Assembly (NCBI GenBank): GCA_026120035.1
Contig: JALRME010000001.1
Coordinates: 124,001-188,000, forward strand
Length of the DNA: 64,000 nucleotides
From: Coleophoma eucalyptorum
Taxonomy: Eukaryota; Ascomycota; Leotiomycetes; Helotiales; Dermateaceae
Reading direction: 5' to 3'
The notes under the pieces are model-generated. The model searched no databases. It was not told the DNA's origin and was given only the letters and a program-made list of their open reading frames with translations. This document shows positions 35,381-47,412 of the stretch, in pieces. Made by a program: the position numbers and the translations under genes. The stretch's first letter is position 1. Each line of letters starts with the position of its first letter.

Positions 35381-35503
35381 ACTATGAGCAACTAGAAACT
35401 GTTCGATCAACCACACTCCTTTATTATCCAACTTGATCTTTACTATGAGCAACTAGAAGCTGTTTCAAACGGTCAATCACACTCCTTTACTATCCAACTT
35501 GAC
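35381..35503 (+). repeat. 61-bp tandem duplication in carboxylesterase leader
   Basis: Two copies start at 35381 and 35442 with ACTATGAGCAACTAGAA and end with CTTTAYTATCCAACTTGA. Copy 2 stops one base before the start codon at 35505. Confidence 0.9.
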
Positions 35504-35504
35504 C

Positions 35505-37345
35505 ATGCACAGATATTTGCCAGTTATTGCTTGCGCCTTGCGGCTTTGCAATGCCAGTGCAATCAGCGCTGCAACTTTTTTCGTTGGAGGTAGCACGCCG
35601 GTTGTAGATACAGGTTATGCCCAGTTTCAAGGGAAACAGGACCTTCTCACCGAGTCCGATAACTTCCTTGGTATATCTTTCTAAACTTGTAACGTCCAGA
35701 CTAAAACTAACCAACAACTCCTTTAATAGGAATCACTTATGCCTCTGCACCCAGATTCGACCATTCAGTCATAGCCAATCAAACTCTGTCTGGTATCCAA
35801 GATGTTTCTGACTATGGACCAGCTTGCCCACAACATGACTTCGTATCCCTCTTCGCACCAGACGACCTCGGTCTTGGAAGCCTTGCTGGGATTCTGGAAG
35901 CCTCGCTTGGTGCAGTCTTCCAGCAATCAGAAGACTGTCTCTCAGTAAACGTCCAGCGACCTCAGAACACGACGGCGGATTCAAAGCTTCCGGTCGTGCT
36001 GTGGATTCATGGAGGAGGGTTCGAAGCCGGTGCCTCGGCATCATTTGCAGGAGAAACGACCGCTATACCTGGAGTCTTTTATCAAGGCGCCAACTTGGTT
36101 AAGCGCAGTATTGAGATGGGTCAGCCAATGATTGTCGTCTCTATCAACTACCGGCTCATGCATTTTGGTTTCTCTGCCTCGAAGGAATTCGAAGAAGCTG
36201 GCCTACTCAATCTTGGTTTCGAAGACCAACGTAATGGCATGCGATGGGTTCAACAAAATATCGCAGCTTTCGGAGGCGATCCAGACAAGGTCACTCTCAT
36301 GGGTGAGTCGGCAGGCTCTTGGTCTGTTAGTGCTCACCTCGTTGCGAACGGAGGTGACAATGAAGGACTGTTCCGTGGCGCTGTGGGAATATCTGGTGGG
36401 CCAGTGAAGGTTGAGGGGCCTGGGCGCCAACAAGAAATGTTCGACGACATGGTTAAATATGTCGGCTGTGGCAACGCAACTGACACGATTACCTGTCTCC
36501 GTGAGGCACCCTATGATCTGATCTACGCACATGCTCAGAGTGTCAACTTCCTTCTCGGTTACCGCAGCTTGGCTTCTGCATGGACTCTTCGACCCGATGG
36601 AAAGTTCCTTACTAAAAGTCCAGACAAGCTCGTTGAGGAGGGTAATATTGCCAACGTGCCTGTCATGTATGGTGACATGCAAGACGAGGGAACTCTTTTC
36701 TCCCTGATCAATTCTCTCAATACTACAACTACCGAGGAAGTTATCGACTACTTCAGCACCTACTGGTGGCCAAATGCAACTCAAGCTCAGATGGACAAGC
36801 TTATGGAACTTTACCCCGAAGATGCTTCAGCTGGCTCTCCTTTCGACACCGGAATACTAAACGAACTTGCACCACAATACAAGCGCATCGCTGCATTGAC
36901 TGGCGACTACAGTTTTCAATGTCAGCGCCGTCAGCTACTCGACAAGATTACCGCACCAAAATGGAACTACTTAATTGAGCAAGCAATCCCACTTCCACTT
37001 ATTGACGGTACTGCTCTTGGAACGATCATTGCGGAGACAGGTGTCACAAGAATTCCAATCTTGGGATCTTTCCACGCCTCGGATGTTCTTTTCAATTGGT
37101 TCGGCACCCTACCTGCGTCTGTCAGCCAGAACTCATATCACTTGATGGGGGTCCTGGTTTCCTTTGTGAACAACCTAGATCCAAACCAGCATGGCATGGC
37201 GAGTGTGCCGACCTGGCCAGAGTACAATTCAACCAGCCGAGACACGATTCGCTGGCAGGAGAGTGGCGTGGACATTATTGCTGATGACTATAGACAAGAG
37301 CAGATGGAGTATTTGAACGAGATCGGTGATTACTTGCGCATCTAG
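35505..37345 (+). CDS. Secreted type-B carboxylesterase/lipase
   Basis: Two exons, 35505-35670 and 35730-37345, give 593 aa. The first ~21 residues form a signal peptide (MHRYLPVIACALRLCNASAIS), so the enzyme is probably secreted. Seen: GITYASAPRF joined across the intron, EDCLSVNVQRP, the oxyanion WIHGGGFEAG, NYRLMHFGF, NLGFEDQRNGMRWVQQNI, and the nucleophile elbow GESAGSWSVS. Late residues LGSFHASDVLFNWFG hold the catalytic His region. It hydrolyses carboxylic esters; the substrate cannot be told. Several NxT/S sites fit secretion. Start chosen because the upstream in-frame TTG offers nothing and ATG 35505 begins the signal peptide. Confidence 0.92.
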
Positions 37346-38182
37346 ATGCTGATGACTGGTTGAACTTAGCGGAGGGCACACTCATTTCAATTCCAATTCC
37401 TTAAAATATAATGTAGTTTTTAATACCTTGTAAATCATACACTGCGGTGTGGGAAAGAAAGAGATATTAGATTCATACGACAAATTGGCAGCTTTCAAAA
37501 ATGCCTTTAGGCATTTAAGATTGTGCGATTATCACCCGCACTCATAATGTATACTTTAATATACATGTGAACAAAATAATTCGCTTCTTGGTTCTGCTAA
37601 AGTTTTCATGATTCAGTCCAATGTACAGTGGCATGCTACTACCAAATATCTTAGTACTTCGGCACGTCGAGAAGAGTCTGAAAAGAAATTCAGTAACTGT
37701 TAAATTTATTTACTTATTTTCCTCGCACTATGTGAATATACTGTCTAGTGATGGGGCTTTGGCGAGGACCAGCAATAATTTTATCTTAGCATGTTTAGCC
37801 CCGAAACGATACCCTGGAATCACAGGCTTAATCTGTATACGCAGTAACGTATTGCTCGTCATTGTATTCTTGTTGCTGAAATCCTTTATATTGACGCCAA
37901 CTAGTAACTACCGGGGTATATGTCTATTTTATTGTAGATGATATCAGACAGGACGATTGTATCTTTTTGGAACAAGCAGTTTTTAGTACTATTATCTGAA
38001 AAATGGTTAGAATTCGAGCCACTTTTGAAACGCTATGGTAAGCATGTTTTTTAAGAGGATGTAAGGTACCTATAATATATATTAAGGTTGAAGTGGGTCG
38101 TAGCTATTATAGAAAATATTACTACACGATCATTTGCAAAGTGGAATGGAAATATGATTCAAGGTATCATTCTGCTTACCTT
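37346..38182. other. AT-rich convergent intergenic region
   Basis: About 840 bases between the convergent carboxylesterase and Zn2Cys6 genes. It is markedly more AT-rich than its flanks. The 106-codon ORF near 37621 lacks motifs and looks spurious. It may be a decayed element, but I see no element features. Confidence 0.5.
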
Positions 38183-40508
38183 CTAGAACAGACTATCTGG
38201 GATTTCAGAAGAATTAAAGCCTCCTTCTAGCCAGTGGCACAGATAATGATCATTTAGAGAAGTACCCGCGCTGTCAAATGTCACAGGAGGCTGGGTTACA
38301 ATCAAAGGGTCAGCACTTATGGTTGGCACTTCCTCGGTTGAGACAAATCCATTCCGTGCTTGCTGATCACTGTTATTTTGTGCAACATAATTCTGCCAAT
38401 TTTCAAAGTCATTACTAGGAAATAAGTTAGCAGCTGGTTCTCCAGTAATACGGTTTCCGACAATGTTAGAGCACATACTTAAGCCAGGGAAAAGCACCCG
38501 TCAGATCCCCGTCTCTTTCTCCTTGGATGGAACCGAAGTTGAAAGCATCCTTGGCTACCTTCATAATCTCTATACTAACCGATTTGGAGGCTGTAGGTCC
38601 GATTTGGCCCATCTGATCAAGGCATTTAATAGCCTTTTCCACAAAGCCAAAAGTTTCCCTTGCGTACGATGCTGAGATTTCGGGACCGAGGACTTCATAG
38701 AGCAATGTGACACATGCAGAGATTATATAAAATGCCACACCACTATCTTGTTTCATCGCTGGGTGGCGTTTAAAAACTGAATCATGTGCTAAGTTGATGA
38801 GGCTTTTCGCGGCAGAGATTGTCGTTTCAATGGATTTCTGGACATCAAAGAGCTCGTCGCCTATATCACTTTTGTTTCCTTTGGAAGCAAAAAGTGTTGC
38901 GGATATCAGTGCGGGTCGGTGGATGAGGATCTGCAGCAGGTAATGGGATAGGCCGAGGCTTGTTCGCTGAATTTCCTGCCAGGACTCACCAATAGCAGTC
39001 TCGTGGTCATAGAAATGGAGGTATTCTGGTAAGCCTTGTAACACGCGCCCTAAGTTTGCATCGCATTCCGCTATAATGGTCTTATTTCGCCTGCTATTAC
39101 CGTCTGCGGTTCCAGCTGGCGAGTAGATGCCAGTCCAAATCTGATTGGCGAGCTTACCCAATTTTGTCATGGCTCTTGCATGTGCAAGATTCATCGTTGG
39201 TTGCATGTAATCCCTATTACCCTCATTGTCCATAGAAGGTAGGTCCTCCGGAAAAGCAGCTTCGATATCATTGTCTAGTAAGCCAGATGGTCGGCCGGTA
39301 TACAAAGCAGATAGTCTTTCGTTGGTGTACACGCTCCACAAGGTTAGACGTATTCGATGCAAAGTCGAGTTATTTCCATCTGAGACTTGGCTTTTGTTAA
39401 TTCCTAGTGTAAGAACACCACGAGCAGCGTGTCCAAGACAGAGATAGACATCGTTAGGACGCATCGACAGGAACGAATAAAACATCTGAGATGATGGTCA
39501 GTAGAGGACATAGGCTATATGTGGTATAAAAATCTGGAGTAAGGACCTTAAGTAGTAAGAAATGTAGCCCCTTGAGGCTTGGGTCCTGAATCAATATTGA
39601 AACATGATCAGCTTGATTGAAAAAATGTTCGGCCCATGATTCCAATGCTTCCACGCTCAATTTCTCGCTAGGTTTTGATGCCCGCGCCCCAATAGCAAGC
39701 ACCATATACATGATGTCTTTGCCCTTGACAACTTTGCCGGCTTCTGGTGGTTCCCAAAATCCATTCCAAGTTTGAATTATTTCCTGATAACTTAGCACGG
39801 GTAATTGTGGGTGGATAATATCGAAGTAAGACGCTATGAAAGTATCCCCCAAGGCCTTTGAAACAAAATTATGTTTAGAAGCATCTTCTGGCCTTGGAAA
39901 TCCTTCGGCTTTGCCAAAAAGAAACTTTTCCAGTCCCCACTTCACGAGACCAGTTGGCACTGATGCCTGCTTTTGGGACAGCAGTGTTTCATTGTCACAT
40001 TTCTGCATCCTTTGATAGATTCTTTGCAAGAAACAAATATGCGAAGAAGGCCCTATGAACTTATTAGTACCACTATGGATGGACTAGAGTGCTTCTTCGG
40101 AATACCGTAAAACTGGAAGGCCCCGGTGTCGATATTGGAGATACCAATGCCAGCACGTAATTCTTGGAGCCTCTTTTGCATTAAGAGATCATCTTTGCAG
40201 TGCAATGAAAAAGTGGGTATCTGGGGTGAGTTGTGGGGTCTGATCTCGGGCCAGCAGCGTGCGGTCGACTGTCTCTTCCGGTCGTTTTTCCTGATAGTGG
40301 TTATAGCATATACACACGGGCGTACCCGTTTCTGGCAAGCTTTACATGGTTGATTCCCACTGCACTTGATCTTCTGGACTCGACAGAATTCGCATGCCCG
40401 TGCCGTGCGGTTTCTAGCCCTTGCATCTGGGGGAGCGCATAGAACAGACGAAGGACTAGGAAGCGACGGCTGCGCAGACGACAGAACAGATTCGTTAGTC
40501 TTGTCCAT
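38183..40508 (-). CDS. Zn2Cys6 fungal transcription factor
   Basis: Exons 40508-40106, 40052-39547, 39485-38479 and 38414-38183 give 715 aa. The DNA-binding domain is at residues ~39-66: CEFCRVQKIKC, then CKACQKRVRPC, an exact CX2CX6CX5CX2CX6C pattern. The middle holds the fungal-specific regulatory domain (SYFDIIHPQLPVLSYQEI, LGHAARGVLTLGINKS, RIRLTLWSVYTNERLSALYTG-like stretch). Its stop is ~3.0 kb past the carboxylesterase start, and its own start lies ~700 bases from the 3' end of the PDR transporter. That makes it a candidate regulator of the neighbours, but this is inference. Confidence 0.92.
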
Positions 40509-41204
40509 TGGGCCTTTGCGTTAAGTGCAGGTGATTTGGATAATCAACAACTCTGTTAACATGGAGTTGATGAGATTGGATCCGCAAGAAAGTAATTGCC
40601 GTTCCGTACTTAATCCAATGACTCGTTGCACGGTTTCTAGCTTTAGTACGCTGGATGGTGGGTATTAGCTTGTTCTGGCAAAATGCTGCGTGAACGCAGG
40701 TGCTAGGTGGTGGCACTAACAAGAACTTTGTAAGAAGGAAAAACGAGTTGTATCGGAATCACGAGGATGCGATAGGGAGTGACGCAGACATAGAAGGGCG
40801 TGATATTTGCACGATATTCTATTATTTACTCACCCCCAGAAGCGATCGGAAGCGATTGGATAAAGCGGGACCCGGGCCTAGAAGTTCAGTCCTAGGGCCA
40901 CCGTTGTTTCTGTTGGCAATGTGACATCTAGAATTCTAAGTAAAGCCCTTCATCGTAATATAGTCTTCTATTGGGCGCAAAGATTAAAGGCACATAAGAT
41001 AAAGTTGTATATCATTACTAAAATTATAAAGGTATTATCTAATTTTTCGGTGAAAATTTCTAAATGAATTTTTTCTATTGTTCTTTTCAGTCTCAGTGTT
41101 GAAAAAATACGTAACTCCACCACCTTTGGATAAATAGTCTAATCTAGTAAAAGCAGGGGAAATTCTACGCTCCAAACTCCGAAGTCCCAAGTGCCAACTG
41201 GCGC
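40509..41204. other. Zn2Cys6 gene promoter / transporter 3' flank
   Basis: About 700 bases, turning AT-rich after 40920. There is no ORF of note. Confidence 0.5.
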
Positions 41205-44200
41205 TTATGATGCCTTCAATTTCCTGCCACGACTACGAGTGAACCAAGTAACAACACAGCACAAGAAAAGGGTGCTGCAGCAGAAACCCAGAAACACAGC
41301 AAAATCTCTCCATCGATCACTGTAATAGAATTCCATGGTATCAGAATAATCGTCACCGACGGAGAAGCGACAGTAATGGCAGAGAGAAGTGGCATTGCCA
41401 TTGGTCAAGTATCCGGGGTTTGTGCTTAGGAACTCAGACATGTACTCCGAACATGTCTGGTCAGCCGGGGGGTTAAAGATTGTCAGATCTGATTCTGAGC
41501 AGAGTGCCGGCACTTCATGTAGCACACTTGAGACAGTTCCGCCAAAGAAGTAGCGCATAGGGATGGCCCAGAAGAGCCACGGCTTGTAAAACCCAGTGAA
41601 AGAGCTATGCGGGATTACAGTTCCAGAGAAGGTTAGAATAATGACCCAGAAAAGTGAATTCGCATAGCCGGACATAGTACCGTTGGGGAAGATTGCAGCA
41701 ATCAGTTGAGGAAAGCCAATGCCAAACAGAGAAAGTAAGAGAAACATCAAATAGACATAGCCGGCTATTACGGGGTCGTTCGAGTAGCCGAGCGTCCAGT
41801 AACTACAACAGAAGATAATGGTGTAGGTGAAAATCTGCCAAGGAACTTCAACAACTATCAAAGCCACCAGAAGCGCTTTGTAATCGTAGATGCCACTTCG
41901 CTCGCGGGTTTCAAACAATGCCCATTTCTCGAACCAAATATCTTGAATGTCGGCCGCAGTGGCAGGAATGATCCAGGAAAGGATCAAGAGACCCAGCATA
42001 TGGTTCTGGAGTCCTTGCACGTCCTTTCCAGTCATAAAGAAAGTGAAAGAAATGAAGAGTTCCACGAATATTGCTTTAAAAAGCCTGCTGAAATTGTAGG
42101 GACCATTGCGCCAGACCGCCATCCAGTGGCGTTTCGTGACAAACATGATCTGGGTTTGAATGCTACGAGCGAATTGCTTGTGGGCAGCAGTTATGGTCGA
42201 AGAATCTGTTGCGGGACTCATGGCAGCAGTATTCTTTATCTCTTCGATCGTTCTACGGACCTGAATTGCCTCGGGAGAATCGCGCCATACTTGGTTCCAG
42301 TCTTGTGAGCCCTCATCTGTCCGGGAGGCTGTCGAGAGAATGAATTCGGCCGGATTGGCAGAGGGATCCATAATTGCGCCATGCCGCGCAAAGTAACTAA
42401 CCACAGTCTTTGATTGATAGCCAGCTTCACCGAAATAGACAGTTTTGCCACCAGGGGCTAGAAGCAAGATATGATCGAACATGTCAAATAGAACGCCCGA
42501 TGGTTGATGGATCGTGCATACAATTGGCACACCCTCTGCGGCAATTTTCTGGAGGAAGTATACAATAGAAAAGGCCGCTTGGCTGTCAAGGCCTGATGTT
42601 GGCTTGTTGAAGTCAGCAAAGGGTTTAGTATACTTGAAGATATTATCTTGAACTTACTTCGTCGAGAAACAGTAAACCAGATGGCTTTGCCGCGAGTTCT
42701 ACTCCAATTGTAATTCGCTTCCGCTCTTCTACACCTAATCCACCATCGCCAGGAACTCCGATCAACGCGTCGGCAATGGGCTCTAACTCTAGAAGTCGGA
42801 TGATGTGCTCAACATAGTTATTTTTGTCTTGCTCCGAGAAATGGCTTTCTTGTCTAAGATGAGCCGAGAACATCAAGGCTTCTCGAACCGTCGCGTATGC
42901 CTCATGGACATCTTGTTGCAGGCAAAATCCACAGGAACGAGCAAAAGAGGAGTTAAGAGGCCGTCCTCCAAAGAGCATCTCTCCTTCAATACGACCCTCT
43001 GTTTTCCGTTGTGAGAGGTTATCCAGCAGCGTGGTTTTACCTGCACCAGAAGCACCCATCAATGCCGTAAGCTGACCTGGCCGCACGTACCCAGCCACAC
43101 TACTTAAAAGTTGTTTTTCTTGGCCATTGACTTGCACGAAGTAGCTAACATCCGAAAAGGTGAAGGCTTTGCCATTTGGAAAAGTAGAGTGACTCTGACT
43201 CTGTCTCTGTTTACTTTCGACTTCCTCATCTGCCCCTCCTATTTCGCCGACCTGTGTAATAGACGAATTTGATGAAATGGGCACAAGCGTCGTTGGTTCG
43301 TAATTATTCTCCACTTGCTTCTCCACATCATATTGATCGGACTCTGCTTCGCTCACACTGCCTTGAGCCTGAAGAGGAAACTTGGCACCTCTTTTAAATA
43401 CACGACCACCGCTCTGGCTCGTTTCTCGCGTGGTCAAAACCAAACCTATAGCAGCGAGGATTATGTAGATGCACCCAATGGCAATGATTATACCAGCGTT
43501 GCGCCATAGATGAGACCGGCTGAAATTATAGACAGTGCTGAGATATTCTGATCCTGGCACAAAACGGCTTCCAACGGTGCTTCTTGGGAGAGTACAACCT
43601 TGATATTGCAGATCACCATAACCTGGGCCATTAGGTATAAGTTGAGAATCGGTACAATGTAATGTGATGTCAGAAAATTCGTTGGCCATAAGTGCTTCCA
43701 GAGCCCATGGGGACGGGGCGATACGGCGGATCCAGGAACCCCACTTAGGCTGCGTAGGCAGTGTCGGTCCATATCCTGAATACAGCAAACTGACTGGCAT
43801 TGCACTACCAGCTACCAACAGTCCAACACTCAAGTTTGGAGACCATGATCCAAGCATGCGGAACAGAGCCGAGGCAGCGAAGTATTGTATGAATAGAATG
43901 AAAACAAAGATCCAAAAGGAAGTTGCTGATTGAGAGAAGCCAATCATGAAATAGTAGCAGCACGCAAAAATGAGGGCTTGAAAGAAGGCGAAGGGGATCT
44001 CGCAAAGATTTGATGCCAAGATGTATGAAACCGGGTGAATGAATCCTAACCTATGCTGCTTCAGTAATATTTGGCGAGCCCTGATTGTTGTTGTGACTTC
44101 TGCAAGTGCATTAAGGGTAAAGTAGATGATCGAAAAGAATAAGGCCCCGCCTCGCTCAAATGAACCTGTGCTGGTATTTTGTAGTTTGTAGTATGCCGAA

Positions 44201-45570
44201 CCGTTTATCACAGCATTGATGATATTGAGACTGATGATGGTAAAGAATGTTACTTTATCAGACCAAAGAAGTTGATAATATCGGCTTCCGGCTACGATTG
44301 TCTGTTTCCATAAAGAAGAGACTTCAGTAAGTCTTCTCGGATTAAACTTGGATCGTACTCTTTCGCTCTCGGCAACAAAAGCGCGAATAGCTGCTTCATC
44401 ATCCTTATGTACCGAGTGGTATTTCTGGATGTCCTGCTCGAGCTGTTTATAGTGCTTGCTCTGGTGATATGTGGAGGCCATACTATCAGGATCTAATGGC
44501 ACACGTCCATGAAAGCCTTCTCGCAGACGTCGCTCGGTCGGGGAGGTGACGGTAGTTAGGAAATCTGGAGTGGTTTGACGTGGGTGACAGTAGAAACCAA
44601 GGTTGATAAAATATTCTTTCGCCTCTGAGGCCTTGCCAAAAAAGATCATGCGACCTTCATACAAGACCATAACACTATCAAAGCATTCTTGATACATTCT
44701 TTCCGATGCCTGATATAGCGTAACAATATTCGACATACCCGTCTGCCTTGACATCTTCCTAACCAGAGACAGAAAATTGAGTGCCGACGAACTATCTAGA
44801 CCCCTGATCGGATTGTCCCAGCATGTAATGGCGGGATTCACCAACAGGGCCTCAGCTAAAGAAACACGTCTCCGCTCACCTCCGGAAACACCTCTCACAA
44901 AGGCATCACCGACGATAGTTTTCTTGGTATGAAGCATACCCAATGAACTCAAAATGGAGTTTGTCATGGCCTCAATAAACTCTGATTGAGACACTTGCGT
45001 GTCTTTTGGTGTCCGCAAGCGAAGGCCGAATTTGAGGGTGTTCTCGACCGACAATTGTGGATAATGTATGTCGTCTTCAGCGACATACACAACTTCCGAA
45101 CCATAGTGATGATTGATCTCGGATGGCGTGAGAGTGCCGAATGCGATGTCACCCTCAACCGCCGCAAAAGAATCGGTGGAGTTTCCCATGAGCTTCAACA
45201 CGGTTGTACATCCTGCTCCGGGCCGCCCCAGAACCAGGAGGTTCTCTCCAGGATTTACCACCGCCGATATATCGTATACAATCTTTTTGTATGTTCGAGG
45301 TCGCTTACCCAGGACTTTCAGGAGCGCATGTACCGGATATTCCACAATGCCTTGTAGAATTGCTTGGAGATCGAGAACTACCGCTGACGCTCCTCCCGGG
45401 CCGAAGGCTGTCACATGGGAAAGAGCCACCCCTAGCGAGCGGCCATCAGGGCGGTATATGGGGAGGTCTTCTACCTGCTCAGACTTTTCGGTTTTCTTCT
45501 GATGCTAAATCTCCAATTAGCGGGTTTCAATTCAGCCTTAAGGACAAGCACTTACAGTCATTTGCACCAT
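41205..45570 (-). CDS. PDR-type ABC transporter (full-size ABCG)
   Basis: Plasma-membrane drug/metabolite efflux pump with NBD-TMD-NBD-TMD order. Exons 45570-45556, 45504-42658 and 42602-41205 give 1419 aa. NBD1 has the degenerate Walker A GRPGAGCTT, signature GVSGGERRRVSLAEA and Walker B CWDNPIRGLDSSSAL. NBD2 has canonical GASGAGKTT, LGVEERKRITIGVELA and FLDEPTSGLDSQ, the last joined across intron 2. This asymmetry is normal for the PDR family. Twelve hydrophobic segments are expected in two sets; both blocks are visible. The N-terminus is unusually short: only ~30 residues precede the family's LGVALSHVTAFGPGG stretch, where relatives carry a further 80-130. Exon 1 (MVQMT) is my best start and is less certain than the rest. 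Confidence 0.92.
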
Positions 45571-46098
45571 GCGTGCTATTGGAAGACCTTAGCGAATGGG
45601 ACCTGATAATTCCTGAGAAATATATCTTTCAAAGGTAAAATGATTCCAACGGGGCTTGGGGCAGGAACACACACATAAACTTCCAATTGTAGGACCTGCC
45701 GACTCTACATATAAAGTCCTCGTGCTGGCACGGAGCCATGCTGCCTCCACAGGATCCGTAAGCATATTCTCGAAGGTTAACATAGCTAGCGAATCCAACT
45801 GGCCCACAGCATCCGAGTCCCGAGTGAAGGGTTTCTGCTAGTCAATTCAACAGAATTTTGAGAAAAGTTGACGTGGTGGTACCCTGAGCATTAGGTTATC
45901 CATCGGAAGCTGATGTCGTTTCGATTGGTTGGCGGCATCCGAGCGACCGGAGAAAAATGTCACTCGGCGCAAAATGCATTAGGAGTCGGATACGCTACGG
46001 ATAGTCATGAACGAAAGTGATTACGATAACGAGTTTCATCTGAGAGACCAGATTATGAACACTTGTTTGTACGAAGCACCGTGAGGTGACATCACTTT

Positions 46099-46431
46099 GA
46101 ATATGACTGGCAAATTACCAGAGTGAGTAGTATGCACTACCGGCATTGATGCTCTCAGGGCTACAGCCATGAGTGAGTACCTTAAGTCTGCGAGCTCTAG
46201 CGACTACCTCGCTAAAACCTCGTCTCATCAAGTCGTACCTATTGCTAATCCATCGCTTGAATATGACTGGCAAATTAATGCTCGCAGGGCTACAGCCATG
46301 AGTAAATCGGCAAAATCTAGCGACTACCTCGCTAAAACCTCGTCTGATCAGTCGTCCCTCTATTGTTAATCCATCGCTTTGAATATGACTAACTGGCACA
46401 TTACCAGAGCGAGTAGTATGCACTACCAGCC
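46099..46431. repeat. Imperfect tandem repeat, two and a half units
   Basis: Units open with GAATATGACTGGCAAATTA at 46099 and about 46258, and with a variant at about 46379. The first two share GGGCTACAGCCATGAGT, TCTAGCGACTACCTCGC, TAAAACCTCGTCT and AATCCATCGCTT. The third is partial and repeats only the AGTAGTATGCACTACC part found in unit 1. Unit lengths differ through indels. Confidence 0.85.
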
Positions 46432-46584
46432 TGTCGCACAGGCTAAGAAAGCCGGTCATTTAGAGTTATGTTGCCTCGCGGCATTACACGGAAAGTTGAG
46501 TAAGGTTAGGTGAAAGCTTAAAGATATCGTGGTAATAATGTAGGTGGGTTTCGGGAGAAGCGAGGAGGAATTCCAGCCCGTACT

Positions 46585-46810
46585 GGACCGTGCAGCACTG
46601 CACTGCACTGCAGCTACTTTTCTGCGCTGTACTTTCTGTGTTGTAAATGCGCTGCACTGCACTATACCACTTACCGTTCTGTGCTCTGCTTGACTGGGTT
46701 TTGCTCCAAATTACTGTTTTATGCATGCTTTACTATTCTGTGCTGAACTTTATTGTCCCGTGTTATTCTTTCCTGTTCTGGGCCACACTTTCCTGTGCTG
46801 TGCCGCACGA
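46585..46810. repeat. TGCACTGC/TGTGCTGT low-complexity patch
   Basis: Dense CACTGCACTGCACTGCAG, then looser TTCTGTGCT and TCCTGTGCTGTGCC words. Same vocabulary as at 9310-9410 and 19985-20045. Confidence 0.7.
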
Positions 46811-47412
46811 TACGGCGAGACTGCATTCACTGTATAAGAAGGGTTCTTTTGGCCCCCAGCTGGTCGTGACAGACCCCGGCCGATGGCCCCAAAATGCTCC
46901 AATGCCACTCGAATTCGGTAGGACTGTCCGTGCCATGGGCCGGCCCGGCAATTAGAAATAGAGCAATGTGCCAGTCAGTTGACTTCCCAATCTCCTTTTC
47001 TTGGCCCTCGTCTGCTCTGCTTACTTGCATTTGCTTATTCGACGTCTCCTCGCCAATGGATCTGGCGAGGGAGAGTGCAGCTGACATCAGACAAACTGGG
47101 GTCATTACTGATGGTGTGCCCCTTATCAGGCACCAACACCGGGCTAGGCCACTGAAGGGCAGAGATGTTGCTGCCCCAGCAGCATGTGCAACGCAGGCCG
47201 GGGAAAGGTGGCACGCGCGAAAGGAGATAATGAGAGCCGCATCTGGGGGCGATGTACAAGAATAATTTCTGTTGTACCGTGCGTGCTTACTCTTGCAAGG
47301 GGCGTGTCTTGAGCTGTATATATCGTCAGAGGGCGACACTCCCTTTCGTTTGCTCCAAGTTTCCTTCAGTCCATTTCGTCTGCCCGCCCTGATTGATCCG
47401 AAAGCAAGGACA

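Larger units (their letters stand above)
34809..35504. promoter_or_regulatory. Shared promoter of two esterase genes
   Basis: 696 bases between divergent hydrolase genes. Contains a perfect 14-base palindrome at 35037-35050 built on GACGTC, followed at once by AACGTCGCAC. A ~61-base tandem duplication (35381-35503) ends directly at the carboxylesterase start. Joint regulation is inferred from layout. Confidence 0.55.
45571..47412. other. 1.8-kb repeat-bearing divergent intergenic region
   Basis: Lies between the divergent ABC transporter and HET-like genes. GCATCCGAG occurs twice (near 45809 and 45935), and CGGATA occurs twice around 45987-46001. A tandem repeat block (46099-46431) and a TGCACTGC-rich patch (46585-46810) follow. 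No ORF looks coding. Confidence 0.5.

Noticed and set aside
37346..38182. AT-rich block as a RIP-mutated transposon
   Set aside because: No terminal repeats, target duplications or transposase-like residues could be found in any frame.
26497..45570. Classical secondary-metabolite gene cluster
   Set aside because: No polyketide synthase, NRPS, terpene cyclase or prenyltransferase is present in the block.
45589..45807. 72-codon ORF just upstream of the ABC transporter start as a possible extra exon
   Set aside because: No usable donor keeps frame into the transporter, and the residues do not resemble PDR N-termini.
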